Positions 1-5,287 of a stretch of 5,959 nucleotides of DNA are shown here, in pieces (positions within the stretch are counted from its first letter, which is position 1; each line of letters starts with the position of its first letter). The position numbers and the translations under genes were made by a program. This DNA comes from Phascolarctobacterium sp. (lineage in GTDB: Bacteria > Bacillota > Negativicutes > Acidaminococcales > Acidaminococcaceae): positions 1-5,959 of the forward strand of contig JAIHZV010000080.1 of NCBI GenBank assembly GCA_022718015.1. Direction: 5' to 3'. The notes under the pieces are model-generated. The model was given only the letters and a program-made list of their open reading frames with translations, was not told the origin of the DNA and did no database searches.

Positions 1-63
1 TTTTTTGAAAGAAGAAAAATCATCCAAATATATTTCAAAGATTTGATTTCTATTTTGTTGCAT
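1..63 (-). CDS. Possible start of an unidentified gene, cut by the left edge
   Basis: An ATG at 63 opens a frame of 21 codons with no stop up to the window edge; the product begins MQQNRNQIFEIYLDDFSSFK. It overlaps the last codons of the receptor gene in a different frame. The stretch has only about 13 G/C in 63 bases, far below the roughly 40-45% of the receptor gene next to it, so it looks like DNA of different origin joined to the receptor gene. The only ribosome-binding candidate is a weak AAGAGA seven bases upstream. I do not recognise the family from 21 residues. It could be the start of a transposase or another inserted gene, or a chance open frame in AT-rich DNA; the second is quite possible. 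Confidence 0.3.
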   Translation of the reverse strand, partial: MQQNRNQIFEIYLDDFSSFKK

Positions 64-1537
64 TATTGATTCTCTTGGAGTAATTCTTAGCTTTGTCATA
101 GGTTACACTGGCAATAATATCATTGACACCTACAGTTTTAGCATATTGCAGTTGAACACCACGATTCTTTTCTTCATGCCAGCTGGTAGGTTCCTGTGCA
201 GCGCCACCGGTTTTTTCCAACCATTCTTTAACCTTTTCCTGGTCACCATCCGGGAACGGAGCTAAGTTTTGGCTAATCCATTGGGAAAGCTGTTCGTTAG
301 TTGCGCCATCAGGGAATGCAGCTTTATATGCATCAGCTGCTCCTCTACCGTTTACATACCATTGATATTTATCGCGGTGAGCATAGCGATGGTTCTGGTC
401 GTATACACGGATAAAGCTTTCCATACCATTTTCTTTATTAAAGGTATACTGTACATCCCAGTCATTATTTTTGAATCTACTGAAGGAGCCATATACCTGA
501 CCATCTAATGCATAAAGGTTATGGTAACCTGGATTTTTAGCATCACCAGTTAAGGTGCCGCCAACTAATTTATTATTTGCATCTAACTGACCTACAGTTG
601 CTTTGAAAATAATATCGTTCCAGTCTTTTTCATTCCAATACTTCATATTAGGTACAGCAATCGGATAGCCATCCTTGCCTTCCTTAAAGTTGTACCAAAC
701 CTTTAAGTTTTGCTTATCATTGAAGTCTTTATCTAAACGGAAGTTAACACCGTCTTCCTTCCATTTGGAACCGCCCAAGGAACCGTTAGTGCCGACAATA
801 CCATCTTTATAGCCGGTATCACCAGACATATCGCGGTTTGCAGAAACAAAGTAATGCCAAGAATTGTCATCACCAGCACTACCGGAATAACTGATAGCAT
901 ATTTATGCTTGTGCCAAGAGCCAGTAGATAAATCAATGGAGCCAACGTTTTCGTTGCCACCCTTACGAGTAATAATATTAATTACACCGCCGGTTGCATC
1001 ACTGCCATATACGGAAGCACCAGGCCCTTTAATAACCTCGATTTTATCAACGTTTTCCATATTAGTTACCTGGTCAAGGTTTACACCGGTAGATTTGGAA
1101 CCGGATTTTGTACTACTGCCGATACGAGTGCTTGCTGCATTATCTACACGACGGCCATCAACCAAAATGATTACACGGGTATCACCATTAATGGAAACAC
1201 CATTGTTATAGAACTGATAGCCATATTCGCCGCCACGATAGCCAGGATTTTGGAAGGTTACGCCAGGAATACGTTTGATAGCTTCAGTCAAATCAGTATA
1301 ATGACGTTTTTCAATCTCCTCACGGGTAATAACCTTAACGTCACCACCGGTACGATAGTAGGACTGCTCAGTAATGGTATCGCCGAACTTATTTTTAATT
1401 GCGTCAGCCTCTACTACCATTGCATCCAGAGTATAATCGTTCAGGTTTTCGTCGAAGGCTGCGCTTGCGCTTGCGCACATACCCAGCACCATCATCATAG
1501 CAGCAGCTGCTGTATATCTTTTCTTCATGTTACTCAT
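50..1537 (-). CDS. TonB-dependent outer-membrane receptor with a prematurely ended barrel (probable pseudogene)
   Basis: TonB-dependent receptors take up metal chelates, haem or cobalamin across the outer membrane using TonB energy. From the chosen start the product has 495 residues: a signal peptide (about 1-27, KKR then a hydrophobic Ala/Met-rich core ending ASASA-A), a TonB box (DAMVVEA, 38-44), and a complete plug (about 60-193) with the typical IEVIKGPGASVYGSDATGG and VINIITRKG blocks and the LVDGRRV motif. About 300 barrel residues follow, rich in aromatic and Asp/Asn/Gly stretches. FepA/BtuB-type barrels usually need about 450-550, and the last strand normally ends in an aromatic residue that the BAM machinery recognises. 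Here the protein ends INNATK and then TAG, just where G+C content collapses. I infer that the 3' part was lost by insertion, rearrangement or deletion, so the product is probably not functional. The start at 1537 is preferred over a GTG at 1576 and an ATG at 1528 because AGAAAGAAG lies just ahead of it. The substrate cannot be read from this part. It follows the small exported gene on the same strand by 87 bases. Confidence 0.9.
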   Translation of the reverse strand: MSNMKKRYTAAAAMMMVLGMCASASAAFDENLNDYTLDAMVVEADAIKNKFGDTITEQSYYRTGGDVKVITREEIEKRHYTDLTEAIKRIPGVTFQNPGYRGGEYGYQFYNNGVSINGDTRVIILVDGRRVDNAASTRIGSSTKSGSKSTGVNLDQVTNMENVDKIEVIKGPGASVYGSDATGGVINIITRKGGNENVGSIDLSTGSWHKHKYAISYSGSAGDDNSWHYFVSANRDMSGDTGYKDGIVGTNGSLGGSKWKEDGVNFRLDKDFNDKQNLKVWYNFKEGKDGYPIAVPNMKYWNEKDWNDIIFKATVGQLDANNKLVGGTLTGDAKNPGYHNLYALDGQVYGSFSRFKNNDWDVQYTFNKENGMESFIRVYDQNHRYAHRDKYQWYVNGRGAADAYKAAFPDGATNEQLSQWISQNLAPFPDGDQEKVKEWLEKTGGAAQEPTSWHEEKNRGVQLQYAKTVGVNDIIASVTYDKAKNYSKRINNATK

Positions 1538-1540
1538 ACA

Positions 1541-1549
1541 CTTCTTTCT
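1541..1549 (-). promoter_or_regulatory. Ribosome-binding site of the receptor gene
   Basis: On the minus strand this reads AGAAAGAAG, with the AGAAAG part six bases before the ATG at 1537. It supports the start at 1537 over the GTG at 1576, which has no comparable site and would put extra residues before the signal peptide. It is not a strong Shine-Dalgarno, and the ATG at 1528 (MKKRYT) remains possible. Confidence 0.5.
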
Positions 1550-1558
1550 TAAATTGGT

Positions 1559-1580
1559 GCGAATGTCGACAGACACTCAC
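1559..1580 (-). promoter_or_regulatory. Hairpin in the leader just upstream of the receptor gene
   Basis: In the minus-strand RNA, GUGAGUGUC pairs with GACAUUCGC over nine pairs (two are G-U) around a UGUC loop. It lies nine bases upstream of the AGAAAG ribosome-binding site, between the small exported gene and the receptor. No run of T follows, so it is not an intrinsic terminator. It could affect translation or mark processing of a shared transcript, or be chance. Confidence 0.3.
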
Positions 1581-1624
1581 ATATTCATTCCGAGAGCAAA
1601 AATGCTCAACTCATCAAAAAAACA

Positions 1625-2032
1625 TCAAAATCTTGCGCCATTAATATACGTAAACGTATAATCCTGCGCTGTTACCCAGTTATTCGTTGCTTCCGCGTCA
1701 ATCTTGCCAAAATTAAAGTTCATCTTGCGCGAGCTTGATGCATTGATTTTGCACAACGGCAGCTTAACTGGTTTGCCTATGAACCGCTTTGTCGTGCCAT
1801 CCTTATCCGTATAGGTCACACGCATTACAAAATCATTCAGCTTTGTAATCGTCAGGTCGCTGCGTTTATTAACAAACGTACCTGTAACGCACAGCTCACC
1901 GCTATTTACCCACACCTTCGACGTGGTCCAGTCCAGAATCATTCTGTCACTAGAAGTCTCCGCAGCACCGGCAAGTGCTGGGCACATCAAAGCAAGCAGC
2001 AGTGTAATAAGCAAAACTACCTTTTTCATCAT
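1625..2032 (-). CDS. Small exported protein of unknown function (possible FxLYD-like beta-sandwich)
   Basis: A 135-residue protein with a clear Sec signal peptide: MMKK, a hydrophobic core (VVLLITLLLALM) and ALAGAA, with cleavage likely near residue 24. Cys17 lacks a small residue before it, so this is not a convincing lipobox. The mature part of about 111 residues has two cysteines (48 and 94), which could form a disulphide, and an alternating beta pattern. The stretch around 46-79 (ELCVTGTFVNKRSDL, then MRVTYTDKDG) resembles the G-x-V-x-N ... Y-x-D-x-DG pattern of FxLYD/Ig-like small beta domains; this is a weak inference. The start is backed by GAGGAA and GGGAGG at 2035-2046. It lies directly upstream of the receptor on the same strand with no obvious terminator between, so an operon and an accessory role in the same uptake system are plausible but unproven. 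I do not recognise the specific family. Confidence 0.8.
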   Translation of the reverse strand: MMKKVVLLITLLLALMCPALAGAAETSSDRMILDWTTSKVWVNSGELCVTGTFVNKRSDLTITKLNDFVMRVTYTDKDGTTKRFIGKPVKLPLCKINASSSRKMNFNFGKIDAEATNNWVTAQDYTFTYINGARF

Positions 2033-2092
2033 ATCCTCCCTTCCTCTAAGATTCTTTAAAGTGAAAAATTGGGAAAACTAATCTATCTCATC

Positions 2093-2129
2093 GCGCTGAC
2101 CTCGCTATCCATGTTCCGCTGGTTAGCGC
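2093..2129. repeat. Imperfect inverted repeat in the leader of the exported-protein gene
   Basis: GCGCTGACC (2093-2101) and GGTTAGCGC (2121-2129) are inverted copies with one mismatch and a 19-base spacer. As plus-strand RNA the mismatch is a G-U pair; as minus-strand RNA it is an A-C mismatch. A run of seven A follows on the plus strand, so it is not a terminator in either direction. It could be a protein-binding site or leader structure; function unknown. Confidence 0.35.
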
Positions 2130-2199
2130 AAAAAAATAGCAACTCATAAAATCTACATGCTATCTGCCTCTAAATGTCCTCCTGCAAACTATATAGCAA

Positions 2200-2228
2200 T
2201 TGTAAATATGCTTTCTCTATGATATAAT
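2200..2228 (+). promoter_or_regulatory. Promoter of the LysR regulator gene
   Basis: TTGTAA (2200-2205), a 17-base spacer, and a perfect TATAAT (2223-2228). Transcription would start near 2235, leaving a leader of about 130 bases before the ATG at 2368. Both palindromes lie inside this leader, downstream of the start point, which would suit repression of the regulator's own gene. Confidence 0.65.
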
Positions 2229-2252
2229 GATAAGATGTTAGTGACTCAGTAA

Positions 2253-2279
2253 TCATATTAGAATTTATTGCTAATATGA
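2253..2279. promoter_or_regulatory. Palindromic candidate operator 1
   Basis: TCATATTAG (2253-2261) and CTAATATGA (2271-2279) are perfect nine-base inverted copies around a nine-base spacer. LysR-type regulators bind interrupted dyads with a T at one end and an A at the other (T-N11-A type); here the nearest match is T-N13-A. Its place between divergent genes, one of them a LysR-type regulator, supports an operator. Its right arm shares TGCTAAT with the second palindrome. Confidence 0.5.
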
Positions 2280-2293
2280 ATTATAGAAGAGTA

Positions 2294-2307
2294 TGCTAAT
2301 TTTAGCA
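2294..2307. promoter_or_regulatory. Palindromic candidate operator 2
   Basis: TGCTAA and TTAGCA form a perfect six-base dyad around TT. The TGCTAAT at 2294-2300 repeats that at 2269-2275, exactly 25 bases apart, so the two sites look like related half-sites about two to two and a half helical turns apart. This fits two dimers of a regulator binding side by side, as LysR-type tetramers do. Inference only. Confidence 0.45.
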
Positions 2308-2353
2308 AATACCGTTATTAAATACGTTTATTTAAAAATTAAATCTATGACCT

Positions 2354-2359
2354 AAGGAG
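2354..2359 (+). promoter_or_regulatory. Ribosome-binding site of the LysR regulator gene
   Basis: AAGGAG, eight bases before the ATG at 2368; it fixes the start of the regulator. Confidence 0.8.
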
Positions 2360-2367
2360 TCTTCATT

Positions 2368-3267
2368 ATGCTTTTACGTCAAATGCAATATTTTCTTGCT
2401 GCCGTTGCCTGTAAAAACTTTGGGCAGGCAGCCAAGCTTTGTTATGTTTCGCAGCCAGCCTTCTCGCTGCAAATAAAAAATTTAGAAAGAGAGCTCGGCG
2501 TGAAGCTCATCAACCGTAACAACTGCAGCTTTGAGCTTACTCCTGCCGGAGAACGCTTTTACGGTCCCTGCAAGAAAATCGTAGGCGAGCTTGATGTATT
2601 GACTAAGGATATGCAAATTTTGTCCCAAGAACATTTACCCCCCCAATTTACTATTGGCTGTAGGCGTAATTATAGTCTTCATTCACTGCTAAACAGCGTC
2701 AATTCGCTAAACAACAGCAATAAAGGCTACTATCTCAAAATCGTTTATAGCGATTATGAGGAGCTGCTCGATATGCTTAACAATGGCGAAATAAACTTTC
2801 TCATCACCGATGAGCGCTATGATGATTATTCTGCCTTTAACAACGAGCTTTTAGAATCGAGCAGTCTGATGGTTGGTGTAAATCCTGACAGCATCCCTGC
2901 TGATAAAAAAGCTATAGATGTCAAAGATTTGAGCAGCTTTAAATGCGTCGTTATAGCAGATAAAGAATACCAGCTGCAAGAGAAGGAATACTTTAGCAAG
3001 CTGCTCAATTTTCATGGCAGCTTCAGCGTCGCCAAGGATATTGCTGACTCCGTAACCTATATAGTCGATAGCTGGGTGCCCTCTTTTATCCCCCTAAGTA
3101 CCAAAAGCTGTGCACCAAAATTCTATAACAGCTATACCAAAATACTGCCTCTGCTAAAAAACAATGAGCCAATCATTGTTGATTACAAAATCTACTGGTC
3201 CAAGGATAACGAAAAGCTGACAGCCATCGCCCAAAAGCTTGCCCAGCTAATCAAGAATAATAAATAA
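2368..3267 (+). CDS. LysR-family transcriptional regulator
   Basis: A 299-residue protein, the usual length for LysR-type regulators. Residues about 1-60 are the family's winged helix-turn-helix: LRQMQYFLAAV, FGQAAKLCYVSQPAFSLQI and KNLERELGVKLINR, followed by LTPAGERF and the linker helix. Residues about 85-290 form the effector-binding domain. That half is divergent and gives no clue to the effector. The start is set by AAGGAG eight bases ahead, and MLLRQMQYF is a typical N-terminus. The gene is transcribed away from the exported-protein and receptor genes, the classic arrangement in which the regulator controls the divergent operon and its own gene from sites between them; the palindromes at 2253-2279 and 2294-2307 are candidates. 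A strong terminator follows the stop by a few bases, so the gene is monocistronic. The family call is firm; target and effector are inferred or unknown. Confidence 0.95.
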   Translation: MLLRQMQYFLAAVACKNFGQAAKLCYVSQPAFSLQIKNLERELGVKLINRNNCSFELTPAGERFYGPCKKIVGELDVLTKDMQILSQEHLPPQFTIGCRRNYSLHSLLNSVNSLNNSNKGYYLKIVYSDYEELLDMLNNGEINFLITDERYDDYSAFNNELLESSSLMVGVNPDSIPADKKAIDVKDLSSFKCVVIADKEYQLQEKEYFSKLLNFHGSFSVAKDIADSVTYIVDSWVPSFIPLSTKSCAPKFYNSYTKILPLLKNNEPIIVDYKIYWSKDNEKLTAIAQKLAQLIKNNK

Positions 3268-3270
3268 CAA

Positions 3271-3326
3271 AAGCCTCCCTTCGGAATTAGATTTTCGTCT
3301 AACTCCCAAGGGAGGCTTATTTTATT
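3271..3326. terminator. Nested bidirectional terminator between convergent genes
   Basis: AAGCCTCCCTT (3271-3281) pairs with AAGGGAGGCTT (3308-3318) over 11 perfect bases. Inside it a second small hairpin, TTAGA/TCTAA (3287-3291 and 3298-3302), closes the loop. On the plus strand the stem is followed by ATTTTATTT, on the minus strand by TTTTGTTATTT, so it can end both the regulator transcript and the opposing CGGC-gene transcript. Confidence 0.85.
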
Positions 3327-3351
3327 TCGTATTAATTCAATTGCAATTTAC

Positions 3352-3705
3352 TTAATGCGTGCCGTCGACAATTTTAATGCCGGCCTGCTCCAGCTCTTCA
3401 ATAATCGCCTTAATAGTCGGGCACAGATGCTTCACGCCCTCGTCATCCTTCTTGTGCGTGCAGTGGCTGATGTGCAGAGCGTCCAGCTCCAGCGCCTTCA
3501 TGCGCTCAATCTTCTTGCGGATGCCCTCCTGATTCTCCAGCAGCGAAGCGCCGCAGCCGTTGCAGGTCCACATAGCCATCAGGCGCAGCTCCTCCTCACC
3601 GTATTGCGCAAAAGCCTTATCATGCTCATAAAGCGCACGCAGGCAGCCTGCTCCCGCACAGGACGCAGACGTTTTCAGACACCGTAAAATTGCTATTTTC
3701 TTCAT
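3352..3705 (-). CDS. CGGC-domain protein (predicted metal-binding, cysteine-rich)
   Basis: A 117-residue protein matching the CGGC domain family (Pfam CGGC), small proteins predicted to bind metal; the biochemical role is not established. It starts MKKIAILRC and has seven cysteines: C9, C16, C21, then the core W-T-C48-N-G-C51-G, then H-I-S-H-C82-T-H, and C95. It ends VDGTH, as many members do. The core is CNGC rather than CGGC. No signal peptide or membrane segment is seen, so it is cytoplasmic. The start at 3705 is chosen because GGAGGA lies six bases upstream; the ATG at 3711 touches that site and the frame further upstream runs into promoter DNA. The gene is more G+C-rich than its neighbours. 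It has its own promoter between it and the ATPase gene, and converges on the LysR regulator across a shared terminator. Family call good; function unknown. Confidence 0.85.
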   Translation of the reverse strand: MKKIAILRCLKTSASCAGAGCLRALYEHDKAFAQYGEEELRLMAMWTCNGCGASLLENQEGIRKKIERMKALELDALHISHCTHKKDDEGVKHLCPTIKAIIEELEQAGIKIVDGTH

Positions 3706-3711
3706 GATCAT

Positions 3712-3717
3712 TCCTCC
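3712..3717 (-). promoter_or_regulatory. Ribosome-binding site that fixes the CGGC gene start
   Basis: GGAGGA on the minus strand, six bases before the ATG at 3705. It directly abuts the ATG at 3711, which rules that start out and shortens the gene relative to the longest open frame (from 3759). Confidence 0.8.
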
Positions 3718-3730
3718 AATCATTATCTGT

Positions 3731-3759
3731 ATTTTACTATACGCAATACGAAAAAGCAA
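3731..3759 (-). promoter_or_regulatory. Promoter of the CGGC gene
   Basis: On the minus strand TTGCTT (3759-3754), a 17-base spacer and TAAAAT (3736-3731). The start point would be near 3724, giving a leader of about 20 bases with the GGAGGA site. It sits in the 65-base gap after the ATPase gene and suggests separate expression. Confidence 0.5.
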
Positions 3760-3767
3760 TGCTGCTT
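3751..3767 (-). terminator. Weak intrinsic terminator after the ATPase gene
   Basis: Four bases after the ATPase stop, AAGCA and TGCTT pair around GCAT and run into TTTTT on the minus strand. The five-pair stem is weak and overlaps the -35 box of the next promoter, so it may only reduce read-through. Confidence 0.35.
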
Positions 3768-3770
3768 AAA

Positions 3771-5156
3771 TTATAAAAGCTCCTCTAACGTCACCAGCTG
3801 CATTCCCTCCTGCCGAGCATATTCCATCGCAGGCTGCGTATACCCGCTTTTCGAGAAAAAGTAATAGAATACATTTTTATTATTCAAGCTCTGCTTGGCC
3901 TGCAAATGCTTCAAATCCTTAACGTCTACCACACTCTGATTATACTTGCATTCGCCCAAGATAATATCCGTCTTCTGGTAATTGACTGCCATAATGTCGA
4001 TCTCATCAGTTTTGTTCCACCATCTGCCAATCTTCGTAAAATAAAACGGCAGCAAATGCAGCCTATTTTGCCGACGCAGATACTGCTGGCACACGTCCTC
4101 AAAAACATAAGAGGTATAACGCTCCAGCTCACGCTCTACGACATATTTATAAATGCCTTCAGCATCCCCTGCCTCCAGCTCCGATATATTGGGAAAAACA
4201 AAGGCATACCAAAAGCGGAAAAAATTATCCGTAACCTTATATAAGCCTCGCTGCACATTAGCCTGTTCCTTTATATTTGCATCTACGGAAAACTCTTTAC
4301 ACAAAATGCCTAACTCCAGTAAATTTTTCAGGTAAACGCTGAGCTTGCTTTTTTCAATCTGCGTTTTCTGATGAATATCATTGAGCTTCGTATTCCCCAA
4401 AGCCACCGCTTCAATAATAGCATTATAAACGCTTGTCTCACGCAGCTCCTGACGCATCAGGAACTCAACCTCGCTATAAAGCACGCTGCCACGCGTCAAA
4501 ACTGTCTTGATGATATTCTCGCTAATGGGAAGCTTATCGGAAAACTGCTTCAGGTAATGCGGCACACCGCCTAAAACAGCATAAGCCAAAATTTTATCAT
4601 TAATTGTATAGGATGGGAAAAATTGCTGCGCATCATAAAAATCCATCTCCTGCAGCTTCAAAATGCCTGTTGCCCGGCCATATAAAGGATTTTTTTCTGC
4701 CAAAATTTCCTTTTCCATAAAAGACATGGCACTGCCGCAGATTATAAACATAACATTAGCAGCTCGCAGCTGTTCGTCCCAAAGCTTCTGCAGCAGCGAA
4801 GGAATAGAACTGTTCCCTCGCACCATATAAGGAAATTCGTCGATAACAACAACCAGCTTTTTCTCCGTGTGCAGCTCCTGCAAGCTCAAGAAAGCCTGCT
4901 CCCAGCTGCTAAAGCTTTTGATATATCTTGCCGCTACAGGATTTTTTTCTAAAACTCTCTGACTGAAGGCAGCAAGCTGCTGATCATCGGGAATTTCGGT
5001 GCACGTATAGAAAATGCAGTCCTTGCTCTTGGAAAACTGTCGTAAAAGCTCAGTTTTTCCCAAACGCCTTCTGCCATAAAGCACTATAAATTGAGCAGAA
5101 GCACCATTATAACGTTCTTCTAAAAAATTCAGCTCTGCCTGACGACCAATAAACAT
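3771..5156 (-). CDS. AAA+ ATPase with winged-helix and C-terminal nuclease-like domain (ATPase_2/DUF234 family)
   Basis: A 461-residue protein of a family common in archaea and Firmicutes whose role is poorly known. Order: N-terminal FIGRQAELNFLEERY; Walker A GRRRLGKT (28-35) in the YGRRR-x-GKTELL context typical of the family; Walker B LVVVIDEFPYM (101-111); a sensor-1-like strand FIICGSAMSFM (137-147); the family motif NPLYGRATG (156-164); LGGVPHYL (195-202); a winged helix (about 239-290); and a C-terminal DUF234 domain with E385-x-D387 and E402-C-K404, matching the PD-(D/E)xK nuclease pattern. Walker residues and the nuclease-like acidic and lysine residues are all present, so it looks intact. 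It is probably cytoplasmic, with no signal or membrane segment. The start follows a GGGGG-rich site about seven bases upstream. It has its own promoter overlapped by an inverted and direct repeat at 5169-5209, which implies tight control, perhaps by its own winged helix. It stands between uptake genes with no evident functional link, so it may be a stand-alone, possibly mobile or defence-related unit. Family call firm, role unknown. Confidence 0.92.
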   Translation of the reverse strand: MFIGRQAELNFLEERYNGASAQFIVLYGRRRLGKTELLRQFSKSKDCIFYTCTEIPDDQQLAAFSQRVLEKNPVAARYIKSFSSWEQAFLSLQELHTEKKLVVVIDEFPYMVRGNSSIPSLLQKLWDEQLRAANVMFIICGSAMSFMEKEILAEKNPLYGRATGILKLQEMDFYDAQQFFPSYTINDKILAYAVLGGVPHYLKQFSDKLPISENIIKTVLTRGSVLYSEVEFLMRQELRETSVYNAIIEAVALGNTKLNDIHQKTQIEKSKLSVYLKNLLELGILCKEFSVDANIKEQANVQRGLYKVTDNFFRFWYAFVFPNISELEAGDAEGIYKYVVERELERYTSYVFEDVCQQYLRRQNRLHLLPFYFTKIGRWWNKTDEIDIMAVNYQKTDIILGECKYNQSVVDVKDLKHLQAKQSLNNKNVFYYFFSKSGYTQPAMEYARQEGMQLVTLEELL

Positions 5157-5168
5157 TCTCTCGCCCCC

Positions 5169-5209
5169 ATTTATCTAATCGTGATTTGTATAATCGTGAT
5201 TAGATAAAT
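5169..5209. repeat. Composite operator: 12-base inverted repeat containing an 11-base direct repeat
   Basis: ATTTATCTAATC (5169-5180) and GATTAGATAAAT (5198-5209) are perfect inverted copies with a 17-base spacer. Across them lie two identical direct copies of TAATCGTGATT (5176-5186 and 5191-5201), 15 bases apart, each with a small AATC/GATT dyad of its own. The element overlaps the end of the -10 box and the expected start point of the ATPase promoter and fills much of its leader. This is what a repressor site looks like. I see no other copy of the motif in the window. Confidence 0.75.
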
Positions 5210-5236
5210 TATATACCGTATTTCTGCTCTTGGCAA
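5208..5236 (-). promoter_or_regulatory. Promoter of the ATPase gene
   Basis: On the minus strand TTGCCA (5236-5231), a 17-base spacer and a perfect TATAAT (5213-5208). Transcription would start near 5201, inside the repeat element, leaving a leader of about 45 bases. A near-consensus promoter buried under an operator suggests a gene that is strong when released and normally shut. Confidence 0.7.
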
Positions 5237-5262
5237 GGGGGAGGAAGCCCTAAATTGCAAAT

Positions 5263-5286
5263 GAGCCGCCGCTTGCGCGACAGCTC
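5263..5286 (-). terminator. Hairpin just after the binding-protein gene, probable terminator
   Basis: Beginning two bases after the stop, the minus-strand RNA GAGCUGUCGC pairs with GCGGCGGCUC over ten pairs (two G-U), closed by a GCAA tetraloop of the stable GNRA type. The tail ATTTGCAATTT is only moderately T-rich, so termination efficiency is uncertain. It separates the uptake gene from the ATPase promoter. Confidence 0.5.
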
Positions 5287-5287
5287 G

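Larger units (their letters stand above)
2033..2367. other. Divergent intergenic region between the exported-protein gene and the LysR regulator
   Basis: A 335-bp AT-rich region with no convincing gene. Toward the regulator it holds a good promoter (2200-2228), two palindromes (2253-2279 and 2294-2307) and a strong ribosome-binding site. Toward the exported-protein gene it holds an imperfect inverted repeat (2093-2129) and the gene's purine-rich ribosome-binding site. No minus-strand promoter is convincing; the best weak match is TTATCA, 17 bases, CATATT, which overlaps the plus promoter in mirror orientation. The long leaders on both sides leave room for regulation. Confidence 0.7.

Noticed and set aside
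1..63. Left-edge frame as a specific transposase family (e.g. a Y2/IS91-like N-terminus)
   Set aside because: Twenty-one residues without any catalytic or zinc-finger motif cannot support a family; kept only as an unidentified frame.
909..1552. Plus-strand open frames of about 100 codons at 909-1211 and 1250-1552
   Set aside because: They lie opposite the receptor gene, have no ribosome-binding sites and give low-complexity, unfamily-like proteins (Ser/Pro/Thr-rich, Cys/His runs). They are shadows of the receptor's signal peptide and plug coding.
1594..1607. GAGCA-AAAA-TGCTC hairpin between the exported-protein and receptor genes as a terminator
   Set aside because: The stem is only five pairs and no T-run follows it on the minus strand, so read-through into the receptor is expected.
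2091..2147. An 18-codon minus-strand frame (ATG at 2147) as a leader peptide of the exported-protein gene
   Set aside because: There is no ribosome-binding site and no regulatory codon run; chance is the simpler explanation.
2178..2183. AGGAGG on the minus strand as a ribosome-binding site
   Set aside because: The only ATG downstream at a workable distance is followed at once by TAG, so there is no gene behind it.
3339..3348. AATTGCAATT palindrome near the CGGC stop
   Set aside because: A ten-base AT-rich palindrome is expected by chance, and it sits in a 3' region between a stop and a terminator.
3355..3687. Plus-strand open frame of 110 codons opposite the CGGC gene
   Set aside because: The minus-strand product matches a known family with a good ribosome-binding site and promoter. 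The plus frame has neither and arises from the higher G+C of the gene.
3906..4574. Several open frames of 60-112 codons on both strands inside the ATPase gene
   Set aside because: All lie within a full-length, motif-complete gene and have no starts with ribosome-binding sites.
5130..5170. Out-of-frame ATG at 5170 in the ATPase leader as an upstream frame
   Set aside because: It encodes 13 codons, has no ribosome-binding site ahead, and is part of the repeat element; no evidence that it is translated.
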